Positions 34,236-42,418 of a DNA stretch of 64,000 bases are shown in pieces. The translations under genes and the position numbers were made by a program. The stretch spans positions 186,001 to 250,000 of the forward strand of contig NZ_LMFQ01000020.1 in NCBI RefSeq assembly GCF_001426905.1, written 5' to 3'. Within the stretch, counting starts at the first letter, position 1. The number at the start of each line of letters is the position of its first letter. The notes below the pieces were generated by a model. It made no database searches. It saw only the letters and a program-made list of their open reading frames with translations, and was not told the DNA's origin. Source of the DNA: Caulobacter sp. Root1455 (GTDB lineage: Bacteria; Pseudomonadota; Alphaproteobacteria; Caulobacterales; Caulobacteraceae).

Positions 34236-34298
34236 ATGACCGTGATTTCGATCCCGACGCTCCCTGGCGCGGCCCTGCCCAATCTCCGGCGCCGCTGA
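34236..34298 (+). CDS. 20-residue ORF with strong Shine-Dalgarno inside the secretion locus
   Basis: ATG at 34236 with AAGGGAG six bases upstream; reads MTVISIPTLPGAALPNLRRR and stops 28 bases before the acyltransferase start. There is no Lys for a HlyC-type enzyme to acylate. It may be a leader peptide coupling translation of the acyltransferase gene, a small secreted peptide, or chance. The upstream 156 bases after hlyD hold no other ORF I can support. Confidence 0.4.
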   Translation: MTVISIPTLPGAALPNLRRR

Positions 34299-34326
34299 CG
34301 GCGTCGCCTGACATTCGAGGACGACA

Positions 34327-34875
34327 ATGACGAGTTTTTCCTCCGCGGCTCAGCACGACGGCGCCCCGCGCACGGTCGCCGAAGCCATAGGCCAGATCGT
34401 CTGGCTGCTCAGCCAGTCGTCCCTCCACCGCGAGCTGAAGATCAAGGCTCTGGAATCGTCGTTCATGCCGGCCGTGGTCAGCGAACAGTTCCGGATCTTC
34501 CGGTTCGGACCGACGCCGGGCCTGAGCGACGCCGATCCGGCCTCGTTCGCCCAGTTCGGCCTGACGCGGGAGGGTCTCGAGGCCATGCCGCTGGGCGTGG
34601 CGATCTGGGCCAGCTTGTCGCAAGCCGCCGAGGCCAAGCTCGAGGCGGGCGAGCCCCTGGCGCCCGCCGACTGGACCTCTGGAGACCGGACCTGGCTCGT
34701 CGAGCTGATCTCGCCGTTCGCCACGCCCGAGAACAAGCTGACCCAGATCATGTTGCTCGACCTGATCAACGGCCCCTTCAAGGGACGGACCTTCCATCTT
34801 CACCGGACGGATCCGAACACCGGAAAGCGGGAAAAGGTCACCCTGGGCGAAGAGGAGCCGGTCTCTTCCGTGTGA
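34327..34875 (+). CDS. HlyC-family toxin-activating lysine acyltransferase
   Basis: A 182-residue cytoplasmic enzyme of the RTX toxin acyltransferase family, which moves fatty acyl groups from acyl-ACP to lysines of a secreted protein. Family features: IGQIVWLLSQSSLHRELKI with the catalytic His34; a middle stretch LPLGVAIWASLS-like (MPLGVAIWASLSQAAEAKL); TSGDRTWLVELISPF with the catalytic Asp120; and the late hydrophobic IMLLDLINGPFKGRTFHLHR. The gene follows hlyB- and hlyD-type genes but precedes no toxin, whereas classical operons are hlyCABD. The protein is slightly longer than HlyC because of its N-terminus. Confidence 0.82.
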   Translation: MTSFSSAAQHDGAPRTVAEAIGQIVWLLSQSSLHRELKIKALESSFMPAVVSEQFRIFRFGPTPGLSDADPASFAQFGLTREGLEAMPLGVAIWASLSQAAEAKLEAGEPLAPADWTSGDRTWLVELISPFATPENKLTQIMLLDLINGPFKGRTFHLHRTDPNTGKREKVTLGEEEPVSSV

Positions 34876-34968
34876 CGGCCACGGCGGCCAAGGCGGCCGA
34901 TGCGCCGATGAGCCGAAGGTCCCAAAGGGCGCCTGGACGCGGCGCGGACATGGCTCTGCCTTCACCCT

Positions 34969-34986
34969 AAAGGTACCGGTACCTTT
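34969..34986. promoter_or_regulatory. 18-bp perfect palindrome upstream of the GH3 gene
   Basis: AAAGGTACCGGTACCTTT is a perfect palindrome with the ACCGGT core shared by the site at 35026-35039. It is about 100 bases before the GH3 start and could be a second operator for a LacI/GalR-type regulator or a different dimeric factor. Confidence 0.55.
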
Positions 34987-35025
34987 TCGCTGTCCCCAAG
35001 GCGCGGCTTGTGTCTAAGATGTCCC

Positions 35026-35039
35026 TGACACCGGTGTCT
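35026..35039. promoter_or_regulatory. LacI-type operator TGACACCGGTGTCT before the GH3 gene
   Basis: Thirteen of fourteen bases form the palindrome TGACACCGGTGTCA, whose central CpG-containing symmetry is typical of LacI-family operators. It lies 48 bases before the GTG start. The full palindrome occurs upstream of the TonB receptor at 61742-61755. Confidence 0.65.
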
Positions 35040-35086
35040 CGCCGGTAGAGACGACCCTGCAAGGGTCGCGAGGCAAGGGGAAACGC

Positions 35087-37741
35087 GTGAAGGCTTCAGC
35101 GATCCATCCGTCGAGCCGCGCGCTCGTCATCGCCGCCGGTTGGGCCCTGACCCTGGCGGCCGCCGGCATGGCCTCCAGCGCCCGCGCCCAGGCCCCGACG
35201 GCGTTCCTCGACCCGTCCCTGACGCCGCGGGCCCGCGCCGCCGCCCTGGTCTCGGCCATGACGCTGGAGGAGAAGGCCGGCCAGCTGAAGCACGCCGCCC
35301 CCGCCATCCCGCGCCTGGGCGTGCCGGCCTACAACTGGTGGAGCGAAGGCCTGCACGGCGTGGCCCGGGCGGGGGAGGCGACGGTCTTCCCGCAGGCGAT
35401 CGGCATGGCCGCCACCTGGGACGCGCCGATGATCCATGGGATCGCCGACACCATCGCCACCGAGTTCCGCGCCAAATATGTCGAGAAACGCGCCCCCGAC
35501 GGCGGCTCGGCCCAGTATCGCGGCCTGACCGTCTGGTCGCCCAACATCAACATCTTCCGCGACCCGCGCTGGGGCCGGGGCCAGGAGACCTGGGGCGAGG
35601 ACCCGCACCTGACGGCCGAGATGGGCGTGGCCTTCGCCACCGGCCTGCAGGGCGACGACCCGACCTATTACAAGACCGTGGCCACGGCCAAGCACTTCGC
35701 GGTCCACAGCGGCCCCGAGGCGGATCGTCACCGCGACGACATCCACCCCTCGGCTCACGACCTGGAAGACACCTACCTGCCGGCCTTCAAGGCGCTGGTG
35801 ACCCGGGCCAAGGTCGAGTCGGTGATGTGCGCCTACAATGCCGTCGACGGCGCGCCCGCCTGCGCCAACAGGCCTCTGCTGGTCGACCGGCTGCGGCGCG
35901 ACTGGGGCTTTTCCGGCCACGTGGTGTCGGACTGCGCGGCGATCGCCGACGTCTTCCAACCCACCTCGCACGGCTATGTGAAGACCGCCGAGGAAGCCGC
36001 CGCCGTCAGCATCAAGGCCGGGACAGACCTGTTCTGCGCCGAGTTCGGACCCAACAAGAGCAGCGACATCGCGCCGATCGTCGACGCCGTTCGCCACGGC
36101 CTGCTCAGCCAGGGCGAACTGGACCAGGCCGTCGAGCGCCTGTTCGTCGCCCGCCTGCGCCTGGGCCTGTTCGACCCGCCCGCCAAGGTCCCTTACTTCA
36201 AGATCACCGCCGCCGACAACGACACGCCCGCCCACCGCGCCCTGTCGCTGGAGGCCGCCAAGGCCTCGATGGTGCTGCTGAAGAACGACGGCCTGCTGCC
36301 GCTGAAGGCCGCGCCCGCCCGCATCGCGGTGATCGGCCCCAACGCCGACAGCCTGGACGCCCTGGTGGGCAACTATAACGGCACGCCGTCCAAGCCGGTC
36401 ACCGTGCTGGCCGGGCTGCGCGAGCGCTTCCCCGACGCCAGGATCGACTTCGTCGAGGGCACGGGCTGGACCGCCGCCCCGCGCGAGGACGTGCCGGACG
36501 CGGTGCTGAAGGACCTCAAGGTCGAGACCTTCCAGGGGCTGGACCTGGCCGGACCGGCCAGCGCCGCCGAGGCGGCGGCCAACGCCAGCTTCAGCTGGGG
36601 CCGGCCCCAGCGCCAGGCGCGAACGACGTCGATGCGCTGGACCGGCGTGCTGACCCCGACCGAGACCGGCGTCCACCGGTTCACAGTCAGCGGCGAGGGC
36701 GGCTACCGGGTGATCGTCGACGGCAGGACGGTCGTCGACGCCTGGACCCGGGCCAGGGACTCCGCGCCGGACGGCGAGGTCGCCCTGACGGCCGGCAAGG
36801 CCAGCGCCATCGTCGTCGAGGCCAACCAGTTGGGCGAGCGGGGCGAGCTGCGCCTGCAGTGGAGCCGGCCCAGCCGCGGCGCCGACGCCGCGGTGGCCGC
36901 CGCCAAGGACGCCGACCTGGTGGTCTTCGTCGGCGGGCTGACCGCCAAGCTCGAGGGCGAGGAGATGTCGGTGCGGGCCCCCGGCTTCGTCGGCGGCGAC
37001 CGCACCAGCCTGGATCTGCCCGCGCCCCAGGAGGGGCTGCTGGAGCGCCTGCGGACCACCGGAAAGCCGGTCGTCCTTGTGCTGATGAACGGCTCGGCGA
37101 TGAGCGTGAACTGGGCCGACGCCCACCTGCCGGCCATCGTCGAGGCCTGGTATCCGGGCGGCGAGGGCGGCCGCGCCGTCGCCGGCCTGCTGGCGGGCGA
37201 CTTCAGCCCCGCGGGCCGCCTGCCGGTGACCTTCTACCGCTCGGCCGACCAGTTGCCGGCCTTCAAGGACTACGGCATGGCCGGCCGCACCTATCGCTAT
37301 TTCGCCGGCGAGGCGCTGTATCCGTTCGGCCATGGCCTCAGCTACACGCGGTTCGCCTACGGCAAGCCGGTGCTGGCGCGGGCGGCGGTCAAGGCGGGCG
37401 ACAGCCAGAGCGTCTCGGTCGCCGTCACCAACAGCGGCGCGCGCGACGGCGACGAGGTGGTGCAGCTGTACGTCTCGCGCGACGTGACCGGCGCGCCGGT
37501 GCGGTCGCTGCACGGCTTCCAGCGGGTGCGCCTGAAGGCCGGCGAGACGCGCCGCGTGAGCTTCCAGCTCGACGGCGCGGCGATGAGCGTGGTGGCGGCC
37601 GACGGTTCGCGGTCGATCGCGTCCGGACCGGTCAGCCTGTGGATCGGCGGCGGCCAGCCCGTGGCGCGGCCGGGGCTGGACAAGCCGGCGGGCGTCGAGG
37701 CGCGGTTTACGGTGTCGGGGAGCAAGGGGTTGGCGAACTGA
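35087..37741 (+). CDS. GH3 beta-glycosidase with PA14 domain (beta-glucosidase/xylosidase), exported
   Basis: An 884-residue secreted glycoside hydrolase. The signal peptide ends at ARAQA (about residue 38). The GH3 catalytic domain includes WWSEGLHGVAR, DPRWGRGQETWGEDPHL, KHFAVHSGPE, and VVSDCAAI, where Asp282 is the nucleophile. A PA14 domain (about 500-600, with TETGVHRFTVSGEGGYRVIVDG) is inserted in the second domain, and a fibronectin III-like domain closes the protein. YNAVDGAPACANRPLL resembles the xylosidase branch, but beta-glucosidase is equally possible. The GTG follows AAGGGG. A LacI-type operator stands upstream, shared with the TonB receptor at 61.9 kb. Confidence 0.88.
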   Translation: MKASAIHPSSRALVIAAGWALTLAAAGMASSARAQAPTAFLDPSLTPRARAAALVSAMTLEEKAGQLKHAAPAIPRLGVPAYNWWSEGLHGVARAGEATVFPQAIGMAATWDAPMIHGIADTIATEFRAKYVEKRAPDGGSAQYRGLTVWSPNINIFRDPRWGRGQETWGEDPHLTAEMGVAFATGLQGDDPTYYKTVATAKHFAVHSGPEADRHRDDIHPSAHDLEDTYLPAFKALVTRAKVESVMCAYNAVDGAPACANRPLLVDRLRRDWGFSGHVVSDCAAIADVFQPTSHGYVKTAEEAAAVSIKAGTDLFCAEFGPNKSSDIAPIVDAVRHGLLSQGELDQAVERLFVARLRLGLFDPPAKVPYFKITAADNDTPAHRALSLEAAKASMVLLKNDGLLPLKAAPARIAVIGPNADSLDALVGNYNGTPSKPVTVLAGLRERFPDARIDFVEGTGWTAAPREDVPDAVLKDLKVETFQGLDLAGPASAAEAAANASFSWGRPQRQARTTSMRWTGVLTPTETGVHRFTVSGEGGYRVIVDGRTVVDAWTRARDSAPDGEVALTAGKASAIVVEANQLGERGELRLQWSRPSRGADAAVAAAKDADLVVFVGGLTAKLEGEEMSVRAPGFVGGDRTSLDLPAPQEGLLERLRTTGKPVVLVLMNGSAMSVNWADAHLPAIVEAWYPGGEGGRAVAGLLAGDFSPAGRLPVTFYRSADQLPAFKDYGMAGRTYRYFAGEALYPFGHGLSYTRFAYGKPVLARAAVKAGDSQSVSVAVTNSGARDGDEVVQLYVSRDVTGAPVRSLHGFQRVRLKAGETRRVSFQLDGAAMSVVAADGSRSIASGPVSLWIGGGQPVARPGLDKPAGVEARFTVSGSKGLAN

Positions 37742-37744
37742 GCC

Positions 37745-37822
37745 GGGGACATGCCCTTGCGGCGTGTCCCCATCGGCATCCACGGAGCAAGACTTGGGGA
37801 CACGCCGCAAGGGCATGTCCCC
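37745..37822. repeat. Intergenic inverted repeat, family B, copy 2
   Basis: Arms 37745-37771 and 37796-37822 are perfectly complementary over 27 bases, with a 24-base spacer unrelated to that of copy 1 (7681-7763). It fits exactly between the stops of two convergent genes (37741 and 37829), as a bidirectional terminator would. Confidence 0.9.
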
Positions 37823-37828
37823 GTCCGC

Positions 37829-38560
37829 TCATCCCACCCTCACCAGCAGCCCCAGCTCCCCGGCCTTCATCACCGCCTCCTGCCGCTTGACCACGCCCAG
37901 GCGTTTCTTGGCGGCCTCGATGTGGTGGTGGACTGTGCGGGGCGAGAGGGCGAGGATCGCGCCGATCTCCCAGTCGGTCTTGCCCCGGCTGGCCCAGTAC
38001 AGGCACTGGGCTTGGCGCTGGGAGATCACCCCGTAGTCGGGGTTGTCGTCCTGCAGCTCCCAGTGCTTGAGCATGATGGTGCCGAACACCGTGGCCAGGC
38101 TTTCCAGCACGGCGCGGGCGGTGGGGTCGGTGGTCGTCGCCTCCGTCGCCATGCGGATCAGCACCTCGTGGCCGGCCGGGCCGAACACCCGCACCACATA
38201 GCCGTCGTTCATGCCGAATTCCGAGGCCTCGCCCCACATCGCCCGGGCCCGGTTGTCGCCCAGCGGCTTGGCGTCGGTCCAGGCGAAGCTGCGGCCGGAT
38301 TTCCGCAGCAGCTTGATGCACGGATCGTGGACCACGTGGCGCTCGCCCCAGTAGCGGGCGTCCCAGACGTCGAAGTCGCGGCGGGCCAGGGTGGGCGGCT
38401 CGCGGCCCAGCTGCTCGGCGTTGATCAGGGTGGCGCAGAAGCGGTCATAGCCGAACGCCGCGATCGCCCGGCCGAAATGGGCCTCGACCTCGTCGGGCGC
38501 GGCGTAGTGCGGCGCCTTGCTGAGAAAGCTCCAGGCTTCCTGTTCGGCCGTGTTCAACAC
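37829..38560 (-). CDS. LuxR-family regulator with autoinducer-binding-like domain (LuxR solo)
   Basis: A 243-residue transcription factor. The N-terminal domain has the acyl-homoserine-lactone pocket pattern: Trp66, Tyr70, Asp79-Pro80 and Trp94 (VWDARYWGERHVVHDP, FAWTD). The C-terminal HTH is typical (ISQRQAQCLYWASRGKTDWEIGAILALSPRTVHHHIEAAKKRLG). No luxI-type synthase gene is in the window, so it is a solo regulator that may answer foreign or different signals. It ends towards the GH3 gene across the family B repeat. Confidence 0.85.
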   Translation of the reverse strand: MLNTAEQEAWSFLSKAPHYAAPDEVEAHFGRAIAAFGYDRFCATLINAEQLGREPPTLARRDFDVWDARYWGERHVVHDPCIKLLRKSGRSFAWTDAKPLGDNRARAMWGEASEFGMNDGYVVRVFGPAGHEVLIRMATEATTTDPTARAVLESLATVFGTIMLKHWELQDDNPDYGVISQRQAQCLYWASRGKTDWEIGAILALSPRTVHHHIEAAKKRLGVVKRQEAVMKAGELGLLVRVG

Positions 38561-38663
38561 GTGGAGATGCTCACCCCTGAACGGCTCAGACTAGGCGAAG
38601 GCGCGTAGGTCGGCCAGGGGGCGGTGTCTCGGTGGTGAGACGGATTGGGAACGGTGGCTCACC

Positions 38664-38786
38664 CACTTGCCCCCACCTGACCGCTTCGCGGTCTGTCCGC
38701 CCCCATAGGGGGCGGAGGACGCGCGCGGGGCTCCTCTTCCCCCCGTGGGGGAAGACGGTCGCGAAGCGACCCGTAGGGGGCAAGTG
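38664..38786. repeat. Intergenic inverted-repeat element, family A, copy 2 (reverse orientation)
   Basis: A 123-bp block starting CACTTGCCCCCACC and ending in its mirror image. Reverse-complemented, it follows the block at 5045-5173 almost base for base, with small differences in hairpin loops and one short gap. It lies 11 bases past the stop of the glycosyltransferase gene (38797, minus strand). Confidence 0.85.
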
Positions 38787-38796
38787 CTAGCCGGTG

Positions 38797-39888
38797 CTAA
38801 GCCGCCGGCTTGCGCCTAAGCCGCGCCAGCCGCCGCAGCCGCCGCCAGAATCGGGTCTTTTCCGGCTCGGGATAGGGCTGCAGGTTCTTGTAGAACTCCT
38901 CGGCGCAGGCGCGCCACGAGAAGCCCTCGGCGAATTTGCGGACCACGACGTGGTCGATGTCCAGGCACGCCAGGCAGGCCTCGCGCAGGCCGTCGGTCTG
39001 GCCGGGGGCCAGGGCGCCGGCGCCGGAGCCCGGGATGATGTCGATCGGCCCCGGGGCCGAGAACGCCGCCACCGGCACGCCGGCGGCCATGGCCTCCAGA
39101 ATCACCAGGCCGAAGGTGTCGGTCAGGGACGGGAAGCAGAAGACGTCGGCGCAGGCGAAATAGCGGGCCAGCTCCTCGCCGAACTTGGCGCCGGCGAACA
39201 CCACGTCCGGGTACTTCTCGGCCAGCTCCTCGCGTTGCGGGCCGTCGCCGACGATGACCTTGGTGCCGGGCAGGTCCAGGCTGGCGAAGGCCTCGATGTT
39301 CTTCTCGACGGCCACGCGGCCGACATTGAGGAAGATCGGCCGGGCCAGGCCCGCGAACACGTCGGCGTCGCCCTCCGCGCGGGGCTTGAACACGTCGGTG
39401 TCGACGCCGCGCGTCCAGGGCGAGATGTTGCGGAAGCCGTGGCGGATCAGCTCGTCGCGCATGGTCGGGGTGGCGACCATCAGCCGACCCGACGGCTTGT
39501 GGAACCAGCGCATGTAGGTGTAGCCGGCCGACAGCGGCAGCGGCAGGCGGGCCGAGACGTATTCCGGAAAGCGCGTGTGGTAGCTGGTCGTGAACGGCAG
39601 CTTCCATTCCAGGCAGATGCGGCGGGCGGCCAGGCCGATCGGACCCTCGGTGGCGATGTGGATCGCCTCGGGCTCGAACGACTTGAAGCGCTCCATCACC
39701 GGCTCGTAGGCGCCGATGGCCAGCTTGATCTCCGGATAGGTCGGAAGCGGGAAGGTGGGGAACTGGTCGGGGCTGACGACATCGACCTCATGGCCCATGG
39801 CTTTCAGCTCGGCCATCACCTTGGTGAGGGTCCGAACCACGCCGTTGACCTGCGGTTCCCATGCATCGGTGGCGAGTAGTATCCGCAT
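38797..39888 (-). CDS. GT4-family glycosyltransferase
   Basis: A 363-residue GT-B glycosyltransferase. The N-terminal acceptor domain opens MRILLATDAWEPQVNGVVRTL; the C-terminal donor domain shows FLNVGRVAVEKNIEAF, and PSLTDTFGLVILEAMAAGVPVAA, the E-x7-E nucleotide-sugar motif. It resembles MgtA-type mannosyltransferases that act on lipids. A basic C-terminal tail (RRLRRLARLRRK) suggests peripheral membrane binding. Its start overlaps the stop of the metallophosphatase gene by one base, so the two act in one pathway, probably glycolipid or envelope glycan synthesis. Confidence 0.88.
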   Translation of the reverse strand: MRILLATDAWEPQVNGVVRTLTKVMAELKAMGHEVDVVSPDQFPTFPLPTYPEIKLAIGAYEPVMERFKSFEPEAIHIATEGPIGLAARRICLEWKLPFTTSYHTRFPEYVSARLPLPLSAGYTYMRWFHKPSGRLMVATPTMRDELIRHGFRNISPWTRGVDTDVFKPRAEGDADVFAGLARPIFLNVGRVAVEKNIEAFASLDLPGTKVIVGDGPQREELAEKYPDVVFAGAKFGEELARYFACADVFCFPSLTDTFGLVILEAMAAGVPVAAFSAPGPIDIIPGSGAGALAPGQTDGLREACLACLDIDHVVVRKFAEGFSWRACAEEFYKNLQPYPEPEKTRFWRRLRRLARLRRKPAA

Positions 39889-40718
39889 CAGGCGGCGGCA
39901 GGCTCCGCAATGGGGGGCTCGATGGTGAGCGCCCTTGCCCGGTCGATCACCGACCAGGACCTAAGCTTGGACCATTCCAGGATTTCGAGCCGTCCGTCCA
40001 TATGTTCCACGAGCGCGGTGCAGCTTTCCACCCAATCGCCGTCGTTCACATAGAGCACGCCGTCGATCTCGCGCATCTCGGCCTTGTGGATGTGGCCGCA
40101 GATCACGCCGTCGACGCCGCGCCGGCGCGCCTCGTCGGCGACCGCGGCTTCGAAATTCTCGATGAACTGCAGCGCGTTCTTCACCTTGACCTTCAGATAG
40201 GCCGAAAGACTCCAGTAGCCGAACCCCAGCTTCCGACGCGCGCGGTTGAGCAAGGTGTTCAGCATCAGGATGGTCCTATAGGACCAATCGCCCAGGAAGG
40301 CGAGCCACTTGGCGTGCTGCACCACCCCGTCGAATTCGTCGCCGTGGACCACCAGGTAGCGCTTGCCGTCGGCGGCCTCGTGGATCACGTCGCGGGCCAC
40401 CACCACGCCGCCGAAATGCACGCCGCAGAAGTCGCGGACCCGGTCGTCGTGGTTGCCGGGCACATAGATCACCTCGACGCCCTTTCGCGCCAGGCGCAGG
40501 ATCTTCTGCACCACGTCGTTGTGGCTCTGGGGCCAGTACCAGCCGCTGCGCAGCTTCCAGCCGTCGATGATGTCGCCCACCAGGTACAGCTTGTCGCATT
40601 CGACGTGGCGGATGAAGTCCAGCAGCAGCTCGGCCTGGCAGCCGCGCGTGCCCAGGTGCACGTCGCTGATGAAGATCGAGCGGTAGCCGCGGATCTCGGT
40701 GTCGGTTTCGGTGACCAT
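39888..40718 (-). CDS. LpxH-like metallophosphoesterase (UDP-2,3-diacylglucosamine diphosphatase family)
   Basis: A 276-residue calcineurin-like phosphoesterase. All metal motifs are present: ISDVHLG, LVGDIIDGW, VPGNHDD, VVHGDEFD and GHIHKAEM. The hydrophobic lid helices (LGDWSYRTILMLNTLL) resemble LpxH, which cleaves UDP-diacylglucosamine in lipid A synthesis. Caulobacter uses the unrelated LpxI for that step, so this paralogue may hydrolyse another lipid-linked diphosphate, in line with its coupling to the glycosyltransferase. The start at 40718 has GGAGGGG five bases upstream; the frame stays open to 40802 without support. Confidence 0.82.
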   Translation of the reverse strand: MVTETDTEIRGYRSIFISDVHLGTRGCQAELLLDFIRHVECDKLYLVGDIIDGWKLRSGWYWPQSHNDVVQKILRLARKGVEVIYVPGNHDDRVRDFCGVHFGGVVVARDVIHEAADGKRYLVVHGDEFDGVVQHAKWLAFLGDWSYRTILMLNTLLNRARRKLGFGYWSLSAYLKVKVKNALQFIENFEAAVADEARRRGVDGVICGHIHKAEMREIDGVLYVNDGDWVESCTALVEHMDGRLEILEWSKLRSWSVIDRARALTIEPPIAEPAAA

Positions 40719-40992
40719 GCTAGCCCCTCCGGCGGTTCTGGTCGGCGTTAGACGCCGGTCCCCCCGGACCGGCGGTGACCCCAAGTCCCGTCGGGGGCGC
40801 ATGGGCCGCGATTAAGCTGATTGCATGTCGCTTTCGTGAAACGACGTTCCGCGCCCCCACCCCCGTCCAGGCGCGACGCTGCGCCGCACCAACGCCCGAA
40901 ATTTCACCATTGGATAAATCATGGGGAGCAAGGCAAAGCTTTACCGGCGCTGTGCTGTTGCGGCGCAACATCGCATTGACTAGATCAGGGTC

Positions 40993-41622
40993 ATGGACGC
41001 CGCTCGCCTCGCCAAGGATACGCCCAAGTCGCTGAAGACCCGGGCGCGCATTCTCGACTGCGCGATGCGGCTGATCGCCGAGATCGGCTATCACGCCGCG
41101 GCCAATCCGGTGATCGCCGACGCCGCCGGCCTGACGCGCGGGGCGATGCTCTACCACTTCCCCACCCGCGAGGCGCTGGTCGAGGCGGCCGTGGCCCACG
41201 TCCAGGCCGAGCGCTCGGCCCTGTTCCGCGCCGCCGCCGACACCCTGCCGCCGGGCGCCGACGTCACCGAGCACGCGATCGACAGCTACTGGGACCTGCT
41301 GCATTCGGTGCCGTTCCTGGCCTTCGCCGAGCTGGAGGCCGCCGGCCGCACCGACCCGGCCGTCCAGGCCCTGCTGGCCCCGGCACAGGCCGAGTTCGAT
41401 CGCGCCCAGGCCGGCGACCACTTCCTGAAGATCCTCCACGCCGGGGCGGGCCCTCGGTTCCAGGCCAGCCGGGACCTGGCGCGGTTCATGCTGGAAGGCC
41501 TGGCGCGGACGACCCTGACCTACGACAGCGACGGGCGGCGCGAGCGCCTGCTGATGCTGATCAAGCGGGCCACGCACATGCTGAACCGCAAGGGGGATGT
41601 GCAGGATCTTTGGCCGGACTGA
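40993..41622 (+). CDS. TetR-family transcriptional regulator
   Basis: A 209-residue repressor-type protein. The N-terminal HTH is clear (KTRARILDCAMRLIAEIGYHAAANPVIADAAGLTRGAMLYHFPTREALV). The C-terminal helical domain is unassigned and would bind an unknown small ligand. The DHFR-like gene downstream is on the same strand and may be a target. The 274 bases to the divergent metallophosphatase gene are AT-richer near the TetR start and probably hold its promoter, but no clear operator is visible. Confidence 0.85.
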   Translation: MDAARLAKDTPKSLKTRARILDCAMRLIAEIGYHAAANPVIADAAGLTRGAMLYHFPTREALVEAAVAHVQAERSALFRAAADTLPPGADVTEHAIDSYWDLLHSVPFLAFAELEAAGRTDPAVQALLAPAQAEFDRAQAGDHFLKILHAGAGPRFQASRDLARFMLEGLARTTLTYDSDGRRERLLMLIKRATHMLNRKGDVQDLWPD

Positions 41623-41740
41623 GCTGGGGCGGGAGGTCTGTTTCGGGGCAGGGGCCGGGGACTGCTTTCGACCCGTTGCGGACGTTCAACATCGACCCCG
41701 AGCAATTGGCGTACGCCATGGCATGGCTTAGACTCGCCGC

Positions 41741-42298
41741 ATGGGACTATTGACCTTCAGCCTCAACCTCACCCTGGACGGCTGCGTCGACCACCGGGAG
41801 GGGATCGCCGACGACGAGACGCACGCCTTCTTCACCCGCCTCATGGACGAGGGCGGGGCGATGCTGTGGGGTCGCGTCACTTACGAGATGATGGAGAGCT
41901 ACTGGCCGGCGGTCGCCCGCGGCGACGTGGAGGCGCCGCCGGCGATACGCGAGTGGGCGGTCAAGCTGGAGGCCAAGCCGAAGTACGTGGTGTCGTCGAC
42001 GCGAACGGCCTTCCCGTGGACCAACAGCCGCCACATCGCCGGCGACCTGCGCACGGGCGTGCAGAGGCTCAAGGACGCGACCCCGGCCGGCGTGCTCCTG
42101 GGCAGCGGCAAGCTCGCGACCGAGCTGGACCAGCTGGATCTGATCGACGAGTACAAGTTCCTCGTCCACCCCCGGATCGCCGGCCACGGTCCAACCCTCC
42201 ACCAGAGCGGGCTGCCCGGCACGCGACGGCTCGAGCTGATCTCGGCCACGCCGCTCCGTAACGGCGTCGTCGCCATGCATTACCGGCGCGCCCGCTAA
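41741..42298 (+). CDS. Dihydrofolate-reductase-fold protein (RibD C-terminal-like)
   Basis: A 185-residue protein of the 'dihydrofolate reductase family' (RibD_C). The start LTFSLNLTLDGCVDHREG and the segment MLWGRVTYEMMESYWP are typical; an NADPH site is expected around VLLGSGKLATELDQLDLIDEY. Its substrate is unknown; these proteins are generally not the essential folate enzyme. The gene follows tetR by 118 bases. Confidence 0.8.
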   Translation: MGLLTFSLNLTLDGCVDHREGIADDETHAFFTRLMDEGGAMLWGRVTYEMMESYWPAVARGDVEAPPAIREWAVKLEAKPKYVVSSTRTAFPWTNSRHIAGDLRTGVQRLKDATPAGVLLGSGKLATELDQLDLIDEYKFLVHPRIAGHGPTLHQSGLPGTRRLELISATPLRNGVVAMHYRRAR

Positions 42299-42418
42299 TC
42301 CAGAGCAGCCGCTTCGCATCCGCTCGCGCGCTTGCGCCTCCATTTTTGGAGCCGTCATCCTCGGACTTGTTCCGAACCCCTCGTTCAGCCGGGTTGTCGG
42401 CGGTAACAAGGTCGCGCC

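Noticed and set aside
35096-37816. A 906-codon open frame on the minus strand
   Set aside because: It mirrors the GH3 gene; the product has no recognisable domain and runs into the family B repeat.
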